Part shown: piece by piece, positions 57,740 through 64,000 of the stretch | Numbering within the stretch: position 1 is the stretch's first letter | Layout: the number at the start of each line of letters is the position of its first letter | Origin: Streptomyces morookaense | GTDB taxonomy: Bacteria > Actinomycetota > Actinomycetes > Streptomycetales > Streptomycetaceae | Length of the DNA: 64,000 nucleotides | Assembly: GCF_013030945.1 (NCBI RefSeq) | Contig: NZ_JABBXF010000065.1 | Location: forward strand, 1-64,000 | Reading direction: 5' to 3' | The notes under the pieces: generated by a model | The model's database searches: none | Told to the model about the DNA's origin: nothing | The model's input: the letters and a program-made list of their open reading frames with translations, nothing else | Made by a program: the position numbers and the translations under genes

Positions 57740-60340
57740 ATGGACCCGACGAACCGGGCATCCGAGGAATTCCGCGACGACGCAGTCCACGACGGTGAAC
57801 GCGCTCCCGGCACCGGGAGCGGTCCGCGCCGGCCGCCGCGCTCCGAACTCGTCGGCGCGCAGGAGTCCGGCGCCCCGGGCCCCGTCCGCGTCGTCCAGCT
57901 CGTCGCCGGTGACTACCTGCTCACCGTCAACCCCCTGGACGGCAGCGAGATAGAGCCCTGCCCGCCCGGCCGGCTCCCCGCCTCCCGGCCCGGACGCCAC
58001 GGGCCCGAGGAGCGCGAGGCGCTGCGCCGCGCCGCCGCACCGACCCCGCCCGCCCGGTCCGTCGGGCCCGAACTGCCCCTGCTGCACCGGGGCGAGGAGC
58101 GCGAGCGGCTCTCCCGGCTGCTCTCGCGCGGCCGTTCCGTCCGGCTGACCGGCCCGTCCGGCTCCGGGCGCACCGCCCTGCTGGACGCCGTCGCCGAGGA
58201 CTGCGCGGGTCTCGCGCCCGACGGAGTCGTCCGGTTGAGCGGATATCACCGCACTGCGACCGATCTGCTCCACGAGCTCCACGCCGCCGTGTACGACGCA
58301 CCGCAGTACCGGCCCGACCGGTCCGCGCTGCTGTCGGCCGTCGCGGAGATCGGGGCCGTCGTCGTCCTGGACGACCTGGAGTTCGGCGGCACCGCGCTCG
58401 ACGAACTGCTCGACGCCACCCCCGAGTGCGCCTTCCTGCTCGCCGCGACGCCCGACGTGGCGGCCCCCTCCGCCGACTCGCACGTGGAGGAGGTCTTCCT
58501 CGGCGGCCTCGACCGCACGGGCTGCCTGGAGCTGCTGGAGCTGGCCGTGGACCGGCCGCTCACGGACGAGGAGGCCGGCTGGGCCGCGGACCTGTGGTTC
58601 GAGTCCGAGGGCCTGCCGCTGCGGTTCGTCCAGGCGGGCGCGCTGCTGCGGCACCGGGACGAGCAGGCCGTGACGGCCTCCCGGGACGGGGCCGAAGAGG
58701 CCGGTGCCGCCGACGAGTTCGGCGTCTCCGCCGAACGTCCCTATGTGGCCTCGGGGGAGAGCGACGCGGACGGGGTGCGCCGCCCCGCGCTGCCCAGCCT
58801 CGCGCAGGCGGCCGCGCCCGCCGTGCTGCTCGCGTCCCGGCTCGGCGAGGCCGCGCGGGACACCCTGCGCTTCGCCGTCGCCCTCGGCGGCGAACTCCCG
58901 CACCAGGCCCACCTCCCCGCCCTCGCCGGGGACACGCACGCCGACACGGCCGTCGGGGAACTGCTCGCCTGCGGTCTGGTCACCGCCGTCGGGGCGCACT
59001 ACCGGCTGGCCGTCGGCGTCGCCGCCCAGCTCTCCGCCGAGGGCTACGGCGACGAGGCCGCCGCCCGGGCGCACACCGCCGCCCAGCACTACGCCTGGTG
59101 GGCGGGGCACCCCTCCGTCACCCCGGAGCGCATCGCGCAGGAGGCCGACGCGGTCCTCGCGGCGCTGGCCGCGCTCGTCGCGGACGGGGAGGCCGGACAC
59201 CCGGCCGCGGCCGTCCTGCTGGCCCGCACGGCGGCCCCCGCCTTCGCGGCCGCGCAGCACTGGGGCGCCTGGGAGCGCAGCCTCCGGCACGGCCAGGAGG
59301 CGGCCAGACTCGCCGGGGAAGTCGGCGAAGAAGCGTATTTCCACCACGAGTTGGGCGTCCTCGCGCTGTGCACCGGCAACCTCGACCGGGCGCGTGCCGC
59401 ACTGGAGGCCTCGATCGGGCTGCGCGGGGTGCTGGCCGACAAGCGCGGTGCGGTCGCCGGGCGGCGGGCCCTGGCCCTGGTCGCCGACCGCACCGGACTG
59501 GCCATGGGGGCGCGCGGCGTGCCCGGGGTCGCCCCGCGGACCGACTTCGCGAAGGCGGCACCGCTGCCGGCCGCCTTCGAGCCGGCCACGCAGGCGGGGG
59601 AGGAGGTGCCGGACGCGCGCAGCGAGGAGTCGGCCGCGCCGCCCGCCGTGGCGAAGGGGCCGGTGTCGGCGCCGCTGTCGGTGGCCGCCGCGAACCCGGA
59701 CGACGTGGCCACCGCGGTCATCGGCCGGGTGCCGGCGCCGCGGCCCGCCGCCAAACAGCCGTGGACCCGGCGGCTGGTGGCCGCCGGGACCCACCGCAAC
59801 ATGGCGGCCGCCGGCGCGGGGGCGCTGCTCGCGGCGGTGCTCGGCACCGTCGTCACGCTCGGCGCGACCTCGGGCGGCAACGGGCAGCACTCCCACACCG
59901 TCAAGCCGGGGCAGAGCGCGTCCCAGCAGGACGGGGGTGACGGGCTGAACGCGGACCAGCCTGCGGCCGTGCAGAACGGGGTGCCCGGGGTGCCGGGGCG
60001 TTCCGGCGCGGGTGCGCCGGAACGCAGCGGGGCGCCCGGGGTGCCGGGGGGTGCCCCGTCGCGGAGCGCGGGGCCGTCGTCCTCGCCGGGGGCCGGGCAG
60101 AGCGGTACGTCACCGTCGTCGCCGGGGGTGCCGACGGATCCGACGCCGTCGAAGTCGCCTTCGCATGCGCCGTCGCAGTCGCCGACGGGGGATTCTCCGA
60201 AGCCGACGCCGTCGACGTCGTCTCCGACGACGAAGCCCTCGGAGGATCCGACGCAGTCGGCCACCACCGGGGGCGGGACCGGTGCCGGGGGCACCGGGGG
60301 CGGTTCCACGCCGGTGAAGCCGGGGGCTTCGGCGTCTTAG
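57740..60340 (+). CDS. Large membrane-anchored NTPase-like protein with extracytoplasmic Ser/Pro tail
   Basis: This is an 866-aa protein. Residues 1-110 are low complexity. A STAND/AAA-like NTPase module begins LPLLHRGEERERLSRLL (about 112-128), with P-loop LTGPSGSGRTALLDA (137-151) and Walker B AVVVLDDLEFGG. The P-loop Lys is replaced by Arg144. A helical TPR-like region follows (about 430-590). A single membrane helix lies at about 689-712 (GAGALLAAVLGTVVTLGAT). The last 150 residues are a Ser/Pro/Thr/Gly-rich tail, probably outside the cell. ATG 57740. Function unknown; the architecture suggests a sensory or scaffold role. Confidence 0.75.
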   Translation: MDPTNRASEEFRDDAVHDGERAPGTGSGPRRPPRSELVGAQESGAPGPVRVVQLVAGDYLLTVNPLDGSEIEPCPPGRLPASRPGRHGPEEREALRRAAAPTPPARSVGPELPLLHRGEERERLSRLLSRGRSVRLTGPSGSGRTALLDAVAEDCAGLAPDGVVRLSGYHRTATDLLHELHAAVYDAPQYRPDRSALLSAVAEIGAVVVLDDLEFGGTALDELLDATPECAFLLAATPDVAAPSADSHVEEVFLGGLDRTGCLELLELAVDRPLTDEEAGWAADLWFESEGLPLRFVQAGALLRHRDEQAVTASRDGAEEAGAADEFGVSAERPYVASGESDADGVRRPALPSLAQAAAPAVLLASRLGEAARDTLRFAVALGGELPHQAHLPALAGDTHADTAVGELLACGLVTAVGAHYRLAVGVAAQLSAEGYGDEAAARAHTAAQHYAWWAGHPSVTPERIAQEADAVLAALAALVADGEAGHPAAAVLLARTAAPAFAAAQHWGAWERSLRHGQEAARLAGEVGEEAYFHHELGVLALCTGNLDRARAALEASIGLRGVLADKRGAVAGRRALALVADRTGLAMGARGVPGVAPRTDFAKAAPLPAAFEPATQAGEEVPDARSEESAAPPAVAKGPVSAPLSVAAANPDDVATAVIGRVPAPRPAAKQPWTRRLVAAGTHRNMAAAGAGALLAAVLGTVVTLGATSGGNGQHSHTVKPGQSASQQDGGDGLNADQPAAVQNGVPGVPGRSGAGAPERSGAPGVPGGAPSRSAGPSSSPGAGQSGTSPSSPGVPTDPTPSKSPSHAPSQSPTGDSPKPTPSTSSPTTKPSEDPTQSATTGGGTGAGGTGGGSTPVKPGASAS

Positions 60341-60351
60341 GCGGTACCCAG

Positions 60352-60435
60352 GCGCCCCGTAAGGGGCGCTGGGGGCACCTCTGGGGGTCCCCCAGCTACC
60401 GCTGGGAGGTGCCCCCAGCGCCCCTTACGGGGCGC
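60352..60435. repeat. Perfect 30-bp inverted repeat with nested hairpins
   Basis: Arms 60352-60381 and 60406-60435 are exact reverse complements over 30 bp. Each arm contains GCGCCCC..GGGGCGC as its own hairpin, and the 24-nt centre starts a further palindrome CTGGGGG-T-CCCCCAG. It fills most of the gap between two convergent genes and can form alternative cruciform or RNA structures. It probably works as a bidirectional terminator. Confidence 0.9.
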
Positions 60436-60459
60436 AGGCCCTTACGGGGTGCGGGCCCC

Positions 60460-61122
60460 TCAGAACAGCCGCAGCTTGTCGTCCTCGATGCCTCGGAGCG
60501 CGTTGTAGTCCAGGACCGTGCAGCCGATACCGCGGTCCGTGGCCAGCACGCGCGCCTGCGGCTTGATCTCCTGGGCCGCGAAGATGCCGCGCACCGGCGC
60601 CAGGTGCGGATCCCGGTTCAGCAGCTCCAGGTAGCGCGTGAGCTGCTCCACACCGTCGATCTCGCCGCGCCTCTTGATCTCGACCGCCACCGTCGCCCCG
60701 TCCGCGTCCCGACAGAGGATGTCCACCGGGCCGATGGCCGTCGGGTACTCGCGGCGGATCAGGGTGTAGCCCTCGCCGAGGGTCTCGATGCGGTCCGCGA
60801 GGAGCTCCTGAAGGTGTGCTTCCACGCCGTCCTTGATGAGGCCGGGGTCGACGCCGAGTTCGTGCGAGGAGTCGTGCAGCACCTCTTCCATGGTGATGAT
60901 GAGCTTCTCGCCCGCCTTGTTGATCACCGTCCACACGCTGTCGTCGCCCTCTTTGAGGGTGCACGGCGGGGACATCCAGTTGAGGGGCTTGTAGGCCCGG
61001 TCGTCCGCGTGGATCGAGACACTGCCGTCGGCCTTGACCAGGATGAGCCGGGGGGCGGAGGGCAGGTGGGCGGTGAGCCGGCCCGCGTAGTCCACGGAGC
61101 AACGGGCGATGACGAGACGCAT
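60460..61122 (-). CDS. nucS: Endonuclease NucS (mismatch-specific)
   Basis: This is a 220-aa NucS/EndoMS. The C-terminal RecB-like nuclease domain has GPVDILCRDADGATVAVEIK, with the Asp and the E-x-K metal residues, and QLTRYLELLNRD. The extreme C-terminus DDKLRLF is the sliding-clamp binding peptide. The N-terminal DNA-binding half has RLILVKADGSVSIHADD and YKPLNWMSPP. NucS replaces MutS/MutL mismatch repair in actinobacteria by cutting at G-T-type mismatches. ATG 61122. It is a single gene, divergent from the SCO5389-type gene. Confidence 0.97.
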   Translation of the reverse strand: MRLVIARCSVDYAGRLTAHLPSAPRLILVKADGSVSIHADDRAYKPLNWMSPPCTLKEGDDSVWTVINKAGEKLIITMEEVLHDSSHELGVDPGLIKDGVEAHLQELLADRIETLGEGYTLIRREYPTAIGPVDILCRDADGATVAVEIKRRGEIDGVEQLTRYLELLNRDPHLAPVRGIFAAQEIKPQARVLATDRGIGCTVLDYNALRGIEDDKLRLF

Positions 61123-61299
61123 GGTGAGCCACGCTACTCGACTCCTGCCACTCGGCGCGATTCGCCCTGGATCGGCCCCTTCGGCATTGGCCAGTTGTAG
61201 GTGCGTTCTCCTGGTGGGGCCGCAGTGGCCGGATTACCGTTGAACCCGGGCGGTCGCGGTGCGGGTACAGGGTGTCGTCGTCCGCTCGCCCAACCGTGA

Positions 61300-61322
61300 G
61301 ACCCCGCTCGCGGGGTCGCGAG
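61300..61322 (+). promoter_or_regulatory. Alternative hairpins before the SCO5389-type gene
   Basis: GACCCCG-CTCG-CGGGGTC (61300-61317) and CTCGCG-GGGT-CGCGAG (61307-61322) overlap and exclude each other. The second ends at the AGAGGAG ribosome binding site of the next gene. Such a switchable pair could control translation. Confidence 0.45.
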
Positions 61323-61332
61323 AGGAGAACCC

Positions 61333-61725
61333 ATGTCGCTCGACGTCTCACCGGCCCTCCTTGAACAGGCCGAGCGAGGCGAGGTCGACGAAGCCGATTT
61401 CGTCGACTGCGTCCGGACCTCCCTGCCCTACGCATGGGAGATGATCAGCTCTCTGGTGGCCCGGCTCGAGTGCGAAGGCGGCGAGTTCGCCGACAACCGG
61501 ACACCGCCGCCGGACGAGCAGGCGCGCGGCCAGCTCCTGCGCGCCCTGGCGAGTGACGCCATCCGCGGTGCACTGCAGCGACACTTCGGGGTACGTCTGG
61601 CGTTCCAGAACTGCCATCGGGTAGCGGTCTTCCCGCTGGACCCTTCCGTGGACGAGCGCCTTGCCCGTTTCACATCGGTCCGGGGCCAATTGCTGAACCA
61701 ATCCCCGGAGCTGCGGGACTGCTGA
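61333..61725 (+). CDS. SCO5389-family conserved protein
   Basis: This is a 130-aa soluble protein that matches my memory of the SCO5389 family, found next to nucS in Streptomyces. It contains ERGEVDEADFVDCVRTSLPY, EMISSLVARLECEGGEFADN, LLRALASDAIRGALQRHFG and FQNCHRVAVFPLDPSVDERL. It has no catalytic motif and no signal peptide. ATG 61333 follows AGAGGAGA. Two mutually exclusive hairpins lie directly upstream. Its role is unknown; location suggests it may be of general rather than specialised use. Confidence 0.8.
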   Translation: MSLDVSPALLEQAERGEVDEADFVDCVRTSLPYAWEMISSLVARLECEGGEFADNRTPPPDEQARGQLLRALASDAIRGALQRHFGVRLAFQNCHRVAVFPLDPSVDERLARFTSVRGQLLNQSPELRDC

Positions 61726-61755
61726 GGCATCCTGCTGCCGCAGTGGCGGGGGAGA

Positions 61756-62781
61756 TCAGACGAGCTGCGGCAGCACGTCCGCACCGAGGCGGCGGAGGTT
61801 CTCCTCGGTGGCGGCGAGATCCCCGGAGCCCTCGGCGAGCAGGGCGAAGCGGGTGATGCCGGTACGTTCCGCCGTGGCCGAAAGCCGCTCCGCGCACAGC
61901 CGGGGCGAGCCGACCGGATGGAGCTCGCAGAGCAGCTCGGTGTAGGCGTGGGGATCGCGCATCGCGCGCGTCCGCCCGTCGACCGTCACATGGGCCGAGA
62001 GCCCCTTGTGCAGCCAGCCCGGCATCGCCTTGAGCAGCGTCTCGGCGGCCTCCTCGCGCCGGTCCGCGATCTGCACCACACCGGCCGACACATGACCGGC
62101 CGCGGCGACCGCCTCCGGTGAACTCCCCGACTCCAGCGCGCACTTGCGCCACAGCGCCACCATCTCCGCCTTCTCCTCGTCCGTGCTGTGCATCCCCAGC
62201 AGTATCGGCAGCCCGTGCCGGGCCGCAAGCCGGACGCCGGCGGGCGAGGTGCACGCGACGACGACGTCCGGGGAGGAACGGTCCAGCAGCTCGTCCGGCC
62301 TTGGTACGACGGGGACTTCACGGAACGCGAAGCGCTCGCCGGATGCGCCGACGCGGGGTTCGCGCAGCCAGCGCATCAGCAGTTCGAGGGATTCCGGGAA
62401 CCCCTCTTCGTACGCCCCCAGGCCCGAGTTGAAGACTTCCAGATCGACCCAGGGGCCGCCCCGGCCGACGCCCAGCACGAACCGGCCGCCGGAGGTCAGG
62501 TGCAGCAGCGCGGTCTGCTCGCCGAGGGCCACGGGGTGCGTCGTCGGCAGGACGCTCACCGCCGTGCCCACCTCGATGCGCCGGGTGCGGCCCAGCAGCA
62601 GCGCGGCCAGCGTCACCGCCGAGGGGCAGACCCCGTAGGGCACGAAGTGGTGTTCCGCGAGCCAGACGGCGTCCAGCCCGGCCTCCTCGGCCACCTCCGC
62701 CGAGCGGACGGCCCGGTACAGCGCCTCCTCGTGGCCCTGGCCCGGAAATTGGGCGGACAGGACAAATGCTCCAATGCGCAT
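61756..62781 (-). CDS. LLM-class flavin-dependent oxidoreductase
   Basis: This is a 341-aa bacterial-luciferase-like TIM-barrel monooxygenase. The N-terminal strand is MRIGAFVLSAQFPGQG. AEEAGLDAVWLAEHHFVPYG, RTRRIEVGTAVSVLPTTHPV and GGRFVLGVGRGGPWVDLEVF are typical of the family and line the FMN or F420 site. Which cofactor is used cannot be decided. ATG 62781 has AGGAGG 10 nt upstream; longer frames to 63051 are not supported. Substrate unknown. It is convergent with the SCO5389-type gene and divergent from the small zinc-binding-type gene. Confidence 0.92.
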   Translation of the reverse strand: MRIGAFVLSAQFPGQGHEEALYRAVRSAEVAEEAGLDAVWLAEHHFVPYGVCPSAVTLAALLLGRTRRIEVGTAVSVLPTTHPVALGEQTALLHLTSGGRFVLGVGRGGPWVDLEVFNSGLGAYEEGFPESLELLMRWLREPRVGASGERFAFREVPVVPRPDELLDRSSPDVVVACTSPAGVRLAARHGLPILLGMHSTDEEKAEMVALWRKCALESGSSPEAVAAAGHVSAGVVQIADRREEAAETLLKAMPGWLHKGLSAHVTVDGRTRAMRDPHAYTELLCELHPVGSPRLCAERLSATAERTGITRFALLAEGSGDLAATEENLRRLGADVLPQLV

Positions 62782-62986
62782 CGCTCTTGTTCCTCCTAGC
62801 GACCGACGCGGCATCCCCCTGGAGGCAATAACGGCCGACACGTGCCAAAGGTACGGCCGGGCGTGAAGTTTTGATGATGATCGGAGAGCAAGCGCGATGC
62901 CGCCTTGGGATGCCCGCCCGGCCGGGCCGCCGTGCCGCGTACGCTGGGTCACGGTCCGTCGCTCTTCCGACTCCCCGAGGTGCCCC

Positions 62987-63319
62987 GTGTCCCCGCGCCG
63001 AAACCGCCCGCGAGGCGGTGCCGAGAAACCAGCCGCAGCGCCGTACGACATGAACGGCGAACGCTACGGCCTGGAGCGCACCGAGAGCTGGCAGGGCGAG
63101 GAGTGGTCGGTCCGCATGATCGGCGGCGGCGCGGCCGCCAAGCGGTACCGGTGCCCCGGCTGCGACCAGGAGATCCCGCCCGGGGTGCCGCACCTGGTGG
63201 CGTGGCCGCAGTACGGGGCCGGCGTGGAGGAGCGCCGGCACTGGCACAAGGCGTGCTGGAACGCGAGGGACCGCCGGAGCGCCAAGCTCCAGCGGTCCAG
63301 GAATGCGCCTCGGTACTGA
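62987..63319 (+). CDS. Small protein with a CxxC...HxxC zinc-binding-like module
   Basis: This is a 110-aa protein. A basic/Pro-rich start (SPRRNRPRGGAEKPAAAPYD) leads to NGERYGLERTESWQGEEWSV and YRCPGCDQEIPPGVPHLVAW. Further on, ERRHWHKACWNARDRR provides the second metal pair. CPGC plus HxxC suggests a treble-clef or HNH-remnant zinc site; no nuclease residues are clear. GTG 62987 follows GAGG; an ATG at 63051 would remove only the basic tail. I recall Streptomyces homologues wrongly labelled ATP/GTP-binding. Function unknown. Confidence 0.75.
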   Translation: MSPRRNRPRGGAEKPAAAPYDMNGERYGLERTESWQGEEWSVRMIGGGAAAKRYRCPGCDQEIPPGVPHLVAWPQYGAGVEERRHWHKACWNARDRRSAKLQRSRNAPRY

Positions 63320-63334
63320 CGCGCGGTGCGTCGG

Positions 63335-63386
63335 CTGCGGGTCCGCTGTGGCTGGTCGCGCAGTTCCCCGCGCCCCTTTGGGGCGC
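63335..63386 (+). repeat. Two-hairpin 3'-end element, copy 7
   Basis: CTGCGGGTCCGCTGTGGCT, then GGTCGCGCAGTTCCCC, then GCGCCCC-TTT-GGGGCGC. It starts 15 nt after the stop of the small zinc-binding-type gene and faces the copy at 63408-63460. Confidence 0.85.
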
Positions 63387-63407
63387 GACCGCGCACCGCA
63401 CTCCGCC

Positions 63408-63460
63408 GCGCCCCGTCAGGGGCGCGGGGAACTGCGCGAGCGACCACGATGTGCCCGCAG
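63408..63460 (-). repeat. Two-hairpin 3'-end element, copy 8
   Basis: Minus-strand reading: CTGCGGGCACATCGTGGTC, then GCTCGCGCAGTTCCCC, then GCGCCCC-TGAC-GGGGCGC. It is the mirror partner of the preceding copy. The two lie tail to tail, hairpin cores inward, between convergent genes. Confidence 0.85.
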
Positions 63461-63489
63461 TCGAAAGCCGGCCGCAGCCGGCGCAGCGC

Positions 63490-64000
63490 TCAGGCGTCGC
63501 GCCTCGCCAAGGCGGCATACGCCCCCGCGAGGCCAACGGCCGCCAGGCCGGCCATGATCCAGACCGGCTCCCAGCCGGTCGGTCCCGCCCCCGTGCCGGA
63601 GGCGGTCCCGTAGAGCACGGCCAGTTCGGCCGGGATCGAGTACTGGAGGAGCGCATCGCGGACGCCCCGCAGGGAGTCCATCATCATGAACAGCGCCAGG
63701 ATCATCGGCAGCAGCACCACCCCCAGCATGATCGTGATCGCCCCGGCGGAGTGCCGCACCAGCGCGCCCACGGCGAGCGACAGCAGGCCCAGCAGCGCCA
63801 TGAACAGGCTCACGCCCACCGTCGCCCGCAGCCAGTCCCCGCCGGTCGGCTCGTAGGTGCTGCGGCTGCCGAGCACCGAGGAGTGGACCGCGGCGACGGC
63901 CAACGTCGAGACGAGCGTGATCACCAGGGTCAGCAGCGAGAAGACGACCGCCTTGGCCGTCAGCACCCGGGACCGGCTGGGGCAGGCGGTCAGGGTGGTG
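63490..64000 (-). CDS. ABC-2 type transporter permease, C-terminal part
   Basis: This is the 3' end of a gene that starts beyond the right edge; 169 codons are visible. Four to five membrane helices can be seen, such as VVFSLLTLVITLVSTLAVAA, VGVSLFMALLGLLSLAVGAL and IMLGVVLLPMILALFMM. The upstream-edge stretch TTLTACPSRSRVLTAKAV is typical of Streptomyces ABC-2 permeases that partner DrrA-like ATPases. The ATPase gene should lie just outside the window. GTG 63966 is an internal codon, not the start, because the frame stays open and conserved to the edge. Confidence 0.88.
   Translation of the reverse strand, partial: TTLTACPSRSRVLTAKAVVFSLLTLVITLVSTLAVAAVHSSVLGSRSTYEPTGGDWLRATVGVSLFMALLGLLSLAVGALVRHSAGAITIMLGVVLLPMILALFMMMDSLRGVRDALLQYSIPAELAVLYGTASGTGAGPTGWEPVWIMAGLAAVGLAGAYAALARRDA

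Noticed and set aside
57659..59896. 745-aa minus-strand open frame opposite the large NTPase-like gene
   Set aside because: It has low-complexity Gly/Arg/Val-rich text with no start context; the plus-strand frame has clear domains.

Overview
The window is a gene-dense, very GC-rich stretch of actinobacterial chromosome and almost certainly comes from a Streptomyces. The signs are strong third-position GC bias, frequent GTG and TTG starts, a complete conservon (cvnABCD), an HspR-type operator before lon, a sigma-R-type promoter before rpmE, and a GH18 chitinase with its own two-component system and direct-repeat promoter. I saw no integrase, transposase, CRISPR array, rRNA or large biosynthetic cluster. 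It reads as core chromosome with small accessory patches.

Layout: 1-3.2 kb holds the 5' end of kgd/sucA (2-oxoglutarate metabolism), a two-component system and a spermidine-synthase-like protein. 3.3-8.2 kb holds a membrane protein, lon, a metallo-beta-lactamase-fold hydrolase and a Uma2-type nuclease-fold protein. 8.2-8.95 kb is the least orderly stretch, with two tiny Cys-rich ORFs and a degenerate gene remnant. 9-11.3 kb holds a GH25 lysozyme, a MarR regulator and a phosphatase-like protein. 11.5-17 kb is a conservon operon ending in a StyA-like flavin monooxygenase. 17-22.4 kb holds an NlpC/P60 hydrolase, a TetR regulator with two divergent diiron proteins, and a polysaccharide deacetylase. 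Two tRNA-Arg genes follow (22.45-22.66 kb).

22.8-47.7 kb is a conserved housekeeping block: an orphan response regulator, nrtL, lysA, hom, thrC, thrB (lysine/threonine synthesis), rho, an LCP ligase, rpmE, prfA, prmC, a Sua5-type protein, a low-molecular-weight phosphatase homologue, a divergent glyA, a MraY/WecA-type transferase, and the ATP synthase operon atpIBEFHAGDC. 47.8-52.9 kb holds a DUF2550 protein, the chitinase with its ChiR/ChiS-like regulators, and a membrane protein. 53-55.98 kb holds a PduO-type corrinoid adenosyltransferase and an ABC exporter with a divergent TetR gene. 56-64 kb holds a 3-hydroxyacyl-CoA dehydrogenase, a STAS protein, a large membrane-anchored NTPase-like protein, nucS, an SCO5389-type protein, an LLM flavin oxidoreductase, a small zinc-binding-like protein and a truncated ABC permease.

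The most unusual recurring signal is a family of about 52-bp two-hairpin elements. One hairpin is CTGCG..CGCAG and the other is GCGCCCC..GGGGCGC. There are eight complete or partial copies, plus core-only palindromes at three further places. Nearly all lie at gene 3' ends, often between convergent genes. One copy lies inside a coding sequence and supplies the C-terminal tail of the orphan response regulator. One core-only site forms a perfect 30-bp inverted repeat.
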